A program made the position numbers and the translations under genes. The notes under the pieces were generated by a model. The model was not told the DNA's origin. It saw nothing but the letters and a program-made list of their open reading frames with translations, and did not search any database. Shown here piece after piece: positions 37,029-44,886 of a stretch of 64,000 bases of DNA. This DNA comes from Polaribacter sp. Hel1_33_78 (GTDB taxonomy: Bacteria; Bacteroidota; Bacteroidia; Flavobacteriales; Flavobacteriaceae): the NCBI RefSeq assembly GCF_900106075.1, contig NZ_LT629794.1, positions 841,001-905,000 on the forward strand. Reading direction: 5' to 3'. The stretch's first letter is position 1. Each line of letters starts with the position of its first letter.

Positions 37029-38045
37029 TTAAATTTTCGCAGACTTTACCGTTTTTATAATTCTTCCTGCAATTTTATAAGGATCACCGTTAGAAGCTGG
37101 TCTTCTGTCTTCTAACCATCCTTTCCAGCCTTTCTCTACAGTAATAATTGGAATTCTAATTGAAGCTCCTCTATCAGAAATACCATAAGAGAAGTCAGAA
37201 ACGTGAGCAGTTTCATGTAAACCAGTTAAACGCTCATCATTAAATTCACCATAAATATTCATATGCTCTTCTGTAACAGGTCTAAAAGCTTCACAAATTT
37301 TCTCATATATTTCTTGAGAACCACAGGTTCTTAAAGTAGTGTTAGAGAAGTTAGCATGCATTCCAGAACCATTCCAATCTCCTTTTACTGGCTTTGGATG
37401 ATATTCAATATAATAACCATATTTTTCAGTTAATCTATCTAGCAAATAACGAGCTATCCAAATTTCATCACCGGCTTTTTTAGCTCCTTGCGCAAATAAT
37501 TGAAATTCCCATTGTCCTGGTGCTACTTCTTGGTTAATTCCTTCAAAGTTTAAACCAGCTTCTATACATAAGTCAGCATGTTCTTCAACAAAATCTCTAC
37601 CCCAAGTATATCTACCACCAACAGAACAATAATATTTACCTTGTGGTCCAGGAAACCCTCCGCGAGGAAACCCTAAAGGTAAATCAGTTTTGGTATCCAT
37701 TAAGAAATACTCTTGCTCAAATCCGAACCAAAAATCGTTATCATCATCATCAATTGTAGCTCTTGCATTAGATGCATGTGCCGTACCATCCGCGCTTAAA
37801 ACTTCTGACATGATTAAATAACCATTTTTTCTTACTGGGTCTTTATAGATTGCCACAGGTTTTAATAAACAATCGGATGAACCACCAGAGGCCTGTTCAG
37901 TAGAACTACCATCAAAAGACCAATTGTCTAATTCCTCGATTGTTGCTTGAAAGTTTTCATGCTCTTCAACTTTAGTTTTACTCCTCATGTTTTGAGTAGG
38001 AAAATGACCATCTAGCCAAATGTATTCTAATTTAATTTTTGCCAT
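37029..38045 (-). CDS. Glutamine synthetase, GSII type
   Basis: A 338-aa ATP-dependent glutamate-ammonia ligase of the short, eukaryote-like GSII type. Motifs: LEYIWLDG at the start, WSFDGSSTEQASG (beta-grasp end), FGFEQEYFLMD (metal ligands Glu), NGSGMHANFSN (ATP/metal) and SDRGASIRIP. It has no adenylylation loop. It is divergent from the GSIII gene, with 168 bp between the starts. Confidence 0.95.
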   Translation of the reverse strand: MAKIKLEYIWLDGHFPTQNMRSKTKVEEHENFQATIEELDNWSFDGSSTEQASGGSSDCLLKPVAIYKDPVRKNGYLIMSEVLSADGTAHASNARATIDDDDNDFWFGFEQEYFLMDTKTDLPLGFPRGGFPGPQGKYYCSVGGRYTWGRDFVEEHADLCIEAGLNFEGINQEVAPGQWEFQLFAQGAKKAGDEIWIARYLLDRLTEKYGYYIEYHPKPVKGDWNGSGMHANFSNTTLRTCGSQEIYEKICEAFRPVTEEHMNIYGEFNDERLTGLHETAHVSDFSYGISDRGASIRIPIITVEKGWKGWLEDRRPASNGDPYKIAGRIIKTVKSAKI

Positions 38046-38170
38046 AATAAATAAATGTATATCTGATGTTAACAGTACAAAAATGAAATAATTTACCTAC
38101 ATATCAAAAAAAAGAGGGGTAAAATATTAAAAATGTATAAAAAATAATTTTATCCCTAATTTTGAAAGGG

Positions 38171-38178
38171 TATATTTG
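38171..38178 (+). promoter_or_regulatory. -7 box of the GSIII gene
   Basis: TATATTTG matches the Bacteroidota -7 consensus TAnnTTTG and sits 35 bp before the ATG. No TTG is found at the expected -33 distance, which may mean that an activator is required. Confidence 0.45.
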
Positions 38179-38213
38179 TTTAAAATTAAAAAATAGTAGA
38201 AAATATTAGTAAT

Positions 38214-40397
38214 ATGTCAAGAATCAGATTCAATGCATTACAAGAAACACTACATAGAAGACCTATTAAAGTGATTCAGAATGAAAAAAGATCAACACTT
38301 TTTGGTCAAAATGTCTTTAATAAACACGCTATGCAACAGTACCTTACACGTGCCGCTTATGAAAGTGTAATGAATGCGATTGAACATGGAACAAAAATAG
38401 ATAGAAAAATTGCAGATCAAGTTGCAGTAAGTATGAAGGATTGGGCCATGTCGAAAGGTGCAACTCATTATACGCACTGGTTCCAACCACTTACAGGCGC
38501 AACAGCAGAAAAGCATGATGCTTTTTTTGAATCTATCAACGGTAGTTTGGCAATGGAAAAATTTGATGGAGAACAATTAGTTCAGCAAGAGCCAGATGCA
38601 TCAAGTTTTCCAAATGGAGGAATTAGAAATACTTTTGAAGCAAGAGGATATACTGCTTGGGATCCTACATCTCCAGCATTTATTTATGAAACTACATTAT
38701 GTATTCCTACTATTTTTGTGGCGTATACAGGAGAAGCCTTAGATAACAAAACACCATTATTAAGGGCCATACAAGCACTTGATACCCATGCAACTGCTGT
38801 TTGTAAATATTTTGACAAAAATGCAAGTAAAGTAAGTGCCACTTTAGGTTGGGAACAAGAATTTTTTTTAATTGATGATGCTTTGGCGCTTTCTAGACCA
38901 GACTTGCAATTAACGGGTAGAACATTATTAGGGCATACGCCTGCGAAAGGACAACAATTAGATGATCATTATTTTAGTACAATTCCTGCAAGAGCAATGA
39001 GCTTTATGCAAGATTTAGAACAAGAGTGTATGTTATTAGGAATTCCTGTAAAAACAAGACATAATGAAGTTGCTCCGAATCAGTTTGAAGTTGCGCCTAT
39101 TTTTGAGGAGGCAAATTTAGCGGTAGATCATAATTCATTGCTAATGGATGTAATGCAGAAGGTTTCTCGAAGACATAAATTTAAAGTGTTACTTCATGAA
39201 AAACCATTTGCAGAAATTAATGGTTCAGGGAAACATAATAATTGGTCTTTATCATCAAAGAACGGAACTAATTTACTGAGTCCTGGTAAAACACCAATGA
39301 AAAATTTACAATTTCTCACCTTTTTTGTGAACACTATTAAAGCAGTCTATAGGTATGAAGAATTATTAAGAGGGTCTATTGCATCTGCAGGTAACGATCA
39401 CAGATTAGGGGCCAATGAAGCTCCACCTGCTATAATCTCTGTATTTATTGGTAGTCAGTTATCTGCAGTTTTAGATGACTTAGAAAATGTGACGAAAGGA
39501 AAGCTATCACCTCAAGAAAAAACAGATTTAAAACTGAATATCATTGGTAAAATTCCAGAGATTTTATTAGATAATACCGATAGAAATAGAACATCCCCTT
39601 TTGCATTTACAGGAAATAAATTTGAGTTTAGAGCTGTTGGTTCTTCGGCAAATTGTGCAATACCAATCACGGTTTTAAATACCATTGTAGCAAAACAATT
39701 AAAGGAGTTTAAAATTGAGGTTGACGCCCTGATTGATGAAAAAGGATTGAAAAAGGATGAAGCTATTTTTAACATGTTAAGAGAGTATATTAAAGATTCA
39801 AAAGCTATTCGTTTTGAAGGAGATGGTTATGGAGATTCTTGGGAGAAAGAAGCAAAAAAACGCGGACTTAGCAATAATAAAACAACACCCGAAGCATTAA
39901 AAGTAAAAATCACCAAAAAGGTAATTGATTTATTTGAGGAGATGGATGTAATGAATAAAGTGGAGTTAGAGGCCAGGTACGAAATAGATTTAGAATTATA
40001 TACAAAAAGAGTTCAAATAGAAAGTAGGGTTTTAGGAGATGTTGCTAGGAACCATATAGTTCCTACAGCTATAATTTATCAAAATACACTATTAGAAAAT
40101 ACAAAAAATCTTAAAGAAATTTTCGGAACTGAGTTTAAGAATATTGCCAAAGAGCAAATAGAACTCATTATGGTTATTTCTAATCATATTACAGAAATTA
40201 ATTCTCTAGTAAATAAAATGGTTGAAGAACGAAAAAAAGCAAATAAGTATAATGGGATAAAATCTGCTGAATATTATTGTCGAAAAGTAAAACCATTCTT
40301 TGATCAAATTCGTTATCATTGCGATAAATTAGAAACTATGGTAGATGATAATTTATGGCCACTAACCAAGTATAGAGAATTATTGTTTACCAATTAA
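38214..40397 (+). CDS. glnN: Glutamine synthetase type III
   Basis: A 727-aa GSIII enzyme, the large dodecameric form typical of Bacteroidota and cyanobacteria. It has the GSIII N-terminus (FNALQETLHRRP), GWEQEFFLIDDAL (metal-binding Glu), KTRHNEVAPNQFEVAPIFEEAN, INGSGKHNNWS and the diagnostic AGNDHRLGANEAPPAIIS signature; the C-terminal quarter (about 590-727) is a helical domain found only in this type. Together with the divergent GSII gene this gives two unrelated glutamine synthetases side by side. Confidence 0.96.
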   Translation: MSRIRFNALQETLHRRPIKVIQNEKRSTLFGQNVFNKHAMQQYLTRAAYESVMNAIEHGTKIDRKIADQVAVSMKDWAMSKGATHYTHWFQPLTGATAEKHDAFFESINGSLAMEKFDGEQLVQQEPDASSFPNGGIRNTFEARGYTAWDPTSPAFIYETTLCIPTIFVAYTGEALDNKTPLLRAIQALDTHATAVCKYFDKNASKVSATLGWEQEFFLIDDALALSRPDLQLTGRTLLGHTPAKGQQLDDHYFSTIPARAMSFMQDLEQECMLLGIPVKTRHNEVAPNQFEVAPIFEEANLAVDHNSLLMDVMQKVSRRHKFKVLLHEKPFAEINGSGKHNNWSLSSKNGTNLLSPGKTPMKNLQFLTFFVNTIKAVYRYEELLRGSIASAGNDHRLGANEAPPAIISVFIGSQLSAVLDDLENVTKGKLSPQEKTDLKLNIIGKIPEILLDNTDRNRTSPFAFTGNKFEFRAVGSSANCAIPITVLNTIVAKQLKEFKIEVDALIDEKGLKKDEAIFNMLREYIKDSKAIRFEGDGYGDSWEKEAKKRGLSNNKTTPEALKVKITKKVIDLFEEMDVMNKVELEARYEIDLELYTKRVQIESRVLGDVARNHIVPTAIIYQNTLLENTKNLKEIFGTEFKNIAKEQIELIMVISNHITEINSLVNKMVEERKKANKYNGIKSAEYYCRKVKPFFDQIRYHCDKLETMVDDNLWPLTKYRELLFTN

Positions 40398-40431
40398 TAA
40401 AGCGTAAATTTTTTAAGGCTAAAATATTTTC

Positions 40432-40455
40432 AATGCACCTATCTACAGGTGCATT
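40432..40455 (+). terminator. Terminator of the GSIII gene
   Basis: A 9-bp perfect stem AATGCACCT (40432-40440) / AGGTGCATT (40447-40455), 6-nt loop, followed by TTTTTGTTTG. Confidence 0.85.
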
Positions 40456-40561
40456 TTTTTGTTTGTATTTCATGAAATACCCGATCGCAAAGGGTATTAT
40501 AACTCAGTATTAGTTTAAACTAATTTCAGTTTTGTTTTTGGATAAAATTTAACAAAAAAAA

Positions 40562-40592
40562 ATGCTCAAAAATGATGTAGGTCATTTAGCAT
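40562..40592 (+). promoter_or_regulatory. Hairpin in the curli operon upstream region
   Basis: The region 40456-40814 carries no gene; it holds three inverted repeats ahead of the curli operon. This one pairs AAATGA (40570-40575) with TCATTT (40582-40587) and, after a 3-nt bulge, ATGCT (40562-40566) with AGCAT (40588-40592). Too far from the start (222 bp) to be a simple operator. Confidence 0.4.
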
Positions 40593-40660
40593 CTTAATAA
40601 GCTATTATACATTCGTATTATAATTAAAACAGACGATTAATCGAGCAATATAGATAATTA

Positions 40661-40681
40661 CAACTCTCGGCTCGAGAGTTG
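40661..40681 (+). promoter_or_regulatory. Inverted repeat (possible operator) upstream of the curli operon
   Basis: A perfect 9-bp inverted repeat CAACTCTCG (40661-40669) / CGAGAGTTG (40673-40681) with spacer GCT, about 134 bp upstream of the major subunit ATG. It is GC-richer than the surrounding DNA, suggesting selection as a protein-binding site. Confidence 0.5.
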
Positions 40682-40756
40682 ATTGAAATGTAATTTATAA
40701 CTTACATTTTCCCTTGTGATTTTAAAGAACCCTGCGAATAGCATTTCTTTTAAATG

Positions 40757-40778
40757 ATATCAAATTAAAATTTGATAT
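40757..40778 (+). promoter_or_regulatory. Palindromic operator-like site just upstream of the curli operon
   Basis: A perfect 10-bp inverted repeat ATATCAAATT (40757-40766) / AATTTGATAT (40769-40778) with a 2-bp spacer, ending 36 bp before the start codon, where a promoter core is expected. No clear TAnnTTTG box is found in this region, so the promoter may be regulator-dependent. Confidence 0.5.
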
Positions 40779-40814
40779 GCTAAAAATAAATAAAAGTATT
40801 TTAAAATTTTTATA

Positions 40815-41861
40815 ATGAAAAAATTATTAATTATGGCTATGTGTATAGCCACAGTAATGACATTTTCTCAAGAGAAACACGAAAATGATCACAATGAACA
40901 AATCATTTTGCCTAACAACATTACAGTAGAGGGTCAAATAGGTATGATTGATAAAACTGCTGGAACGCCAGTTGGAGTAGTTTTATTTGTAAATCATTTT
41001 ACACCAAACCTTGCTGCAGGAGAGGTAGATCAAGTATTTATGCCTGAAGACTTTGTAATAAAAGGAAGAAACAAAGTTGCTGTAAGACAAGTAGGTGATC
41101 AGAATAAAGCAAGAGGATTTCAATTAGGTCTTGGTAATATGTCTTTAATCAGACAAAATAACATTAATTTTCTTCCAGGTCAAGTGGGTAATTTGGCATC
41201 AACTATTCAGCTAGGGTTTGATAATGGAGCAGATATCAAACAATTTGGAGATGATAATAAAGGTCATATTGGACAAATGGGAACCGGAAATTATGCCGTT
41301 CAAAACGTTGGAGGTGATAAAGCTATGGCAGCGGAAGGTAATTTGGCTTACGCAAGCCAAGTAGGGAATAATAATAGAACTTCTCAGAAACAACGTTACG
41401 ATAATAATGAAGCTACAGCATGGTCTTATGGTGATGGGAACAAAATAGTTCAAGATCAATCTAGTGGTCCAAACCAATCTAGTGGAAGTGTTGCATTTGT
41501 TAATCAAGTTGGAAATGAGAATGCAGCTCAACAAAAACAAATAGGTTCTAATAACTATGCAAGTGCTTATCAAACAGGAGATGGAAATACTTCTTTAGAA
41601 ACTCAAACTATGATTGGTGATTCAAGTGAAGTTATGAATCTTTCTACAGTTAACCAAGTAGGAAATAAGAACATATCTTCTGTTACTCAATATTCTAATA
41701 TGGGTAATAATAGTAGTTTGGTAAATCAAATTGGTAATGGTAACTCATCTTTAGTTAGACAAGCTACTTTAGAAGCTAAAAGTGCTTCATGTGTTAAGCA
41801 GAAAGGTAATAGCAATACCGCTCAAGTAACTCAATTATCGGGTTCTGGGTCGGGTCATTAG
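40815..41861 (+). CDS. Curlin-repeat major amyloid subunit (CsgA-like)
   Basis: A 348-aa secreted protein with a signal peptide (1-18). From about residue 88 to 345 it consists of around a dozen imperfect curlin repeats with the Q-(I/V)-G-x2-N-x5-Q pattern (RQVGDQNKARGFQLG, KQFGDDNKGHIGQMG, NQVGNENAAQQKQIG, NQIGNGNSSLVRQ and so on), rich in Gln, Asn, Gly and Ser. Stacked repeats form the beta-solenoid of curli amyloid. It is more than twice as long as E. coli CsgA. A non-repeat N-terminal domain (about 19-85) precedes the repeats. First gene of the curli operon; a terminator follows immediately, implying extra transcript for this gene. Confidence 0.9.
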   Translation: MKKLLIMAMCIATVMTFSQEKHENDHNEQIILPNNITVEGQIGMIDKTAGTPVGVVLFVNHFTPNLAAGEVDQVFMPEDFVIKGRNKVAVRQVGDQNKARGFQLGLGNMSLIRQNNINFLPGQVGNLASTIQLGFDNGADIKQFGDDNKGHIGQMGTGNYAVQNVGGDKAMAAEGNLAYASQVGNNNRTSQKQRYDNNEATAWSYGDGNKIVQDQSSGPNQSSGSVAFVNQVGNENAAQQKQIGSNNYASAYQTGDGNTSLETQTMIGDSSEVMNLSTVNQVGNKNISSVTQYSNMGNNSSLVNQIGNGNSSLVRQATLEAKSASCVKQKGNSNTAQVTQLSGSGSGH

Positions 41862-41868
41862 TATTTTT

Positions 41869-41901
41869 AAATGGAGTGAGAATGTTATTCTCACTCCATT
41901 T
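41869..41901 (+). terminator. Intra-operon terminator/attenuator after the major curlin gene
   Basis: A 15-bp perfect stem (41869-41883 with 41887-41901, loop GTT) followed by a T-rich tail. It starts 8 bp after the stop codon of the major subunit gene and 24 bp before the next gene of the same operon. It should end most transcripts after the first gene, and could also protect the mRNA 3' end. Confidence 0.85.
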
Positions 41902-41924
41902 TTATAATTTTAAAAAAAGGAAAG

Positions 41925-42359
41925 ATGAAATTAATTAACTACATATCAATTATTTTTATATTCTTATTTTATTTTTTTGGGAATGCTCAAGATGAAAAAT
42001 CACCTAGTTATTTTTCAAATAAATTACAATATAATATAGAGCAATTACAAATCAATACTTCCAAATCTTATCAAAGTATATTAGAAGAAAAAAATAGCAC
42101 AATTTCATTAAGACAAATAGGTGATGAAAATAGTGCTAATATTTATAATAAGTATGCAAATGGTGAGCATACTATAAATCAAATAGGAAATAGAAATAAT
42201 TACCAATTTTTTAATTATACCAATAAACAAATAATTAATTTAGGAATAATGCAAACGGGAGATCATAATTTATTAAAAATAATGGGTGCAAATTCTATGT
42301 TTCAGGATCTTAAAATATTCCAGTTTGGAGGGGCTGAAATGAGTGTAATTAACTTTTGA
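41925..42359 (+). CDS. Minor curlin-like subunit (CsgB-like candidate nucleator)
   Basis: A 144-aa exported protein, signal peptide 1-21 ending FGNAQ. After a 35-residue non-repetitive linker it has about three or four curlin-type repeats (LRQIGDENSANIYNKY, NQIGNRNNYQFFNY, MQTGDHNLLKIMG), far fewer than the major subunit. Its position between the major subunit and the secretion genes, and few repeats, suggest a nucleator like CsgB, by inference only. Stop codon is 15 bp before the CsgE start. Confidence 0.82.
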   Translation: MKLINYISIIFIFLFYFFGNAQDEKSPSYFSNKLQYNIEQLQINTSKSYQSILEEKNSTISLRQIGDENSANIYNKYANGEHTINQIGNRNNYQFFNYTNKQIINLGIMQTGDHNLLKIMGANSMFQDLKIFQFGGAEMSVINF

Positions 42360-42373
42360 AATTATTAATTAAA

Positions 42374-43099
42374 ATGAAAAATAAGGCAGTAATTTTATTT
42401 ATAATAATAATTTTTTTCACACCTTTTTCTTTTGCCCAAGAGTTTGATAATTATGAATTAGAAGGAAAAATTAATTTATTTAGGATAGATGATTTTTTAA
42501 CTTTAAGAGCTCAAGCACTAAACCATGAGTCATTTTTTATAAATGATCTTAATTATAATTTGGTGGTACTAAAAAAGAATAGTGAGGGAAAATTATCTAA
42601 AAAAAGTGAGTCTAATGATTTTTCATTGAAACCAAGTGAAGAGAAACAATTAGCAGTAATTAAACTTAATTTTAAAAAGAATGAAGAATTAAAAGTATAT
42701 CTATTTATAAAATACAAAGATAAATTAGTGCATAGAGATACATTATTTCTCTTGCCTATGAAAGAAGGAGTAGTTAAAAAAATAGTAAATGAGGAACAGT
42801 TCTTAATTAAAGGGATCGTGATTGATAGATCGTTAACGAAGATAGGAAAAGATTATCATGATTTTTTTTACAAAGAATATTTAGTTACCAAGAGAAATTA
42901 TCCGTTTATAATTATGATAGTTGAAAAACCAGCAATGGGAAGGAGTAGTATTTTGTCAATTGAGGTTGATCGAAAAAAGATTCATGAGTTTTTTGCTAGA
43001 CCAGAAGAAGATTATTTAAAGGCTAATGTTGCACAAGCTATGAGAAAATTAAGAGGATATAATCAAAAAAGGAAAGCTACTTTTCAAAAACAATTTTAG
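42374..43099 (+). CDS. csgE: Curli assembly protein CsgE with extra N-terminal domain
   Basis: A 241-aa periplasmic protein; start taken as ATG 42374 (an upstream TTG at 42356 overlaps the previous gene), giving a clean signal peptide ending FSFAQ. The C-terminal half (about 125-235) is CsgE: FLIKGIVIDRSLTKIGKDYHDFFY, YPFIIMIVEKPAMGRSSILSIEV and FFARPEEDYLKANVAQAM. The N-terminal half (about 22-115) is a separate beta-rich domain (NYELEGKINLFRIDD..., LNYNLVVLKKN) that reminds me of CsgH-type curli inhibitors. E. coli CsgE is about 129 aa, so this is a two-domain form. Confidence 0.88.
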   Translation: MKNKAVILFIIIIFFTPFSFAQEFDNYELEGKINLFRIDDFLTLRAQALNHESFFINDLNYNLVVLKKNSEGKLSKKSESNDFSLKPSEEKQLAVIKLNFKKNEELKVYLFIKYKDKLVHRDTLFLLPMKEGVVKKIVNEEQFLIKGIVIDRSLTKIGKDYHDFFYKEYLVTKRNYPFIIMIVEKPAMGRSSILSIEVDRKKIHEFFARPEEDYLKANVAQAMRKLRGYNQKRKATFQKQF

Positions 43100-43122
43100 A
43101 AACCAAAAAAAATCTATTAGTT

Positions 43123-43527
43123 ATGAAACAGACAATAATATTTATTTTCATTTTAATTTCCAGTTTTTTGCATTCACAAGATTTGGTGTATACGCCAATA
43201 AGCCCTTTTTTTGGAGGTGATGCATATAATTATCAACAGATTTTAGCTTCTGCAGTTGCTCAGAATGACTTTACAGATGAACAGACTCAATTTAAAGCGC
43301 CAACTGCTCTAGAAAACTTCACAAATAGTTTAAATACAAGGTTACTTAGTGCTTTGTCTCAAAGTTTATTTCAACAAGAGTTAGGTGATACAAATTTAAC
43401 AGTTGGAACCTATACTTTTGGAGATTTAGTAGTTGAAATAACTCCAGGAACAAATGGCTTAAATGTAAATATTCTAAATATTACTACTGGTGAACAAACC
43501 TTGATATCAATTCCTAACAGTAATTAA
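43123..43527 (+). CDS. csgF: Curli assembly protein CsgF
   Basis: A 134-aa exported protein with a signal peptide (1-18). It starts in its mature part with QDLVYTPISPFFGGDAYNYQ, corresponding to the CsgF N-terminal segment that inserts into the CsgG pore, followed by AVAQNDFTDEQ, the helical FTNSLNTRLLSALSQSLF and a C-terminal beta-sheet part ending in TLISIPNSN. CsgF links the secretion pore to the fibre nucleator at the cell surface. It has 23- and 7-bp gaps to csgE and csgG. Confidence 0.9.
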   Translation: MKQTIIFIFILISSFLHSQDLVYTPISPFFGGDAYNYQQILASAVAQNDFTDEQTQFKAPTALENFTNSLNTRLLSALSQSLFQQELGDTNLTVGTYTFGDLVVEITPGTNGLNVNILNITTGEQTLISIPNSN

Positions 43528-43534
43528 AATTACC

Positions 43535-44875
43535 ATGAAAATAACGACAAGTATAGTTTACTTATTAATAATTAGTTTGTTAACGGGTTGTGGTGCTTAT
43601 TTTAATCAACCATTTACTCAAACAAAAGCAAGAATCGGAGAGAATACTTCACCGGATTTTTTAGTAAAAAAAATTCTTCCTTCAGAGAAAATTATTGTTG
43701 GTGTGTATAAATTTAGAGATCAAACAGGACAGTACAAGCCAGTAGAAAACGGTTCAACATTCAGTGCCGCTATAACTCAAGGAGGAACTACAATTTTATT
43801 GAAATCACTTGAAGAATCAGGATGGTTTAGACCCATTGAAAGAGAGAATATTGGAAACCTTTTAAATGAACGACAAATAATAAGAAATACTCGGCAAGAG
43901 TATGCAAATGGTAAAAAGGTAACAATGCCACCTTTACTTTTTGCGGGTACAATTATTGAAGGAGGGGTGGTTTCTTATGATTCAAATATTATAACGGGAG
44001 GATCAGGACTACGTTATTTTGGAGCGGGAGTGTCTAATCAGTATCGACAGGATAGAATTACTGTATATCTAAGAATAGTATCAACATCAACAGGTGAAAT
44101 TTTAAAAAATGTTTATGTTTCAAAAACTATTTTATCTCAAGGTATTTCTGCTAATTTATATCGTTTTGTTTCTTTAAGAAGATTATTGGAAGCAGAAACC
44201 GGAGTCACCAAAAATGAGCCATCACAATTAGCTGTAAAAGAGGCAATTGACAAAGCTGTAGATTTATTAATTGTTGAAGGTATTGCTGATGGTATCTGGA
44301 GGCCTAAAGGAGGCGAAGCAGCAATAGAGTATGTTAAAAAAGCATACATGAAAGAAAGAATTGATGCTGAAAAAACAGAACTTTATGATAGGAAAAAAGA
44401 AAAGCGAAGAGCTAAAGTATCATCAGGTTTTGGTCTCGGAATGGCTCAAATAAAAGGAGATTACGTTAACCCTACTAATCAGTTTGGATTTGATTTGAAA
44501 ATAAAATATTCCTTTAATGACCCTAGTTTTAATATTTGGGGATCTGTTGGAAGATTGGAGTTAGATAATAAAGATATTTTCCATGAAATTTTTTTAACTT
44601 CTGGATTTAATATCGAATATATCATTTTGCCCTATGAAAAATTCACACCATACTTGTATGCTGGCGCAGGATCAATAAGTAAGACAAATTTAGATCAATC
44701 TTTTTTTAAATTTCAAGGAGGTGTGGGTATTGAATATTTAATTTCAAATAAAATTGGATTTTTTGTAGAAGGTGAATATAACATGCTGTTAAGTGACGAT
44801 TTAGATGGACGGATTTTAGGAGAAAAAAATGATATGTTTTCGCGTTTTGGGTTTGGTCTTAATGTATATTTTTAA
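43535..44875 (+). CDS. csgG: Curli secretion channel CsgG with C-terminal outer-membrane-barrel-like extension
   Basis: A 446-aa lipoprotein (Cys19 in LLTGC). Residues about 20-275 match CsgG: FTQTKARIGENT, KIIVGVYKFRDQTGQYKP, WFRPIERENIGNLLNERQIIRNTR (channel constriction region nearby) and PPLLFAGTIIEGGVVSYDSN. E. coli CsgG ends near 277; here a further 150 residues (about 295-446) have the alternating pattern of an 8-strand beta barrel (SGFGLGMAQIKGDY, YLYAGAGSISK, FQGGVGIEYLI) and end in FGFGLNVYF, a terminal aromatic residue typical of outer-membrane barrels. The nonameric pore may thus carry nine additional domains. Confidence 0.9.
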   Translation: MKITTSIVYLLIISLLTGCGAYFNQPFTQTKARIGENTSPDFLVKKILPSEKIIVGVYKFRDQTGQYKPVENGSTFSAAITQGGTTILLKSLEESGWFRPIERENIGNLLNERQIIRNTRQEYANGKKVTMPPLLFAGTIIEGGVVSYDSNIITGGSGLRYFGAGVSNQYRQDRITVYLRIVSTSTGEILKNVYVSKTILSQGISANLYRFVSLRRLLEAETGVTKNEPSQLAVKEAIDKAVDLLIVEGIADGIWRPKGGEAAIEYVKKAYMKERIDAEKTELYDRKKEKRRAKVSSGFGLGMAQIKGDYVNPTNQFGFDLKIKYSFNDPSFNIWGSVGRLELDNKDIFHEIFLTSGFNIEYIILPYEKFTPYLYAGAGSISKTNLDQSFFKFQGGVGIEYLISNKIGFFVEGEYNMLLSDDLDGRILGEKNDMFSRFGFGLNVYF

Positions 44876-44886
44876 ATAGAAGTCTT

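Noticed and set aside
38292..38576. 94-codon minus-strand frame inside the GSIII gene
   Set aside because: Cys/Phe/Ile-rich shadow frame of a conserved enzyme.
41050..41850. Regularly spaced short DNA repeats resembling a CRISPR array
   Set aside because: They are the imperfect coding repeats of the curlin protein; spacing and sequence follow the Gln/Gly/Asn codons and no invariant direct repeat exists.
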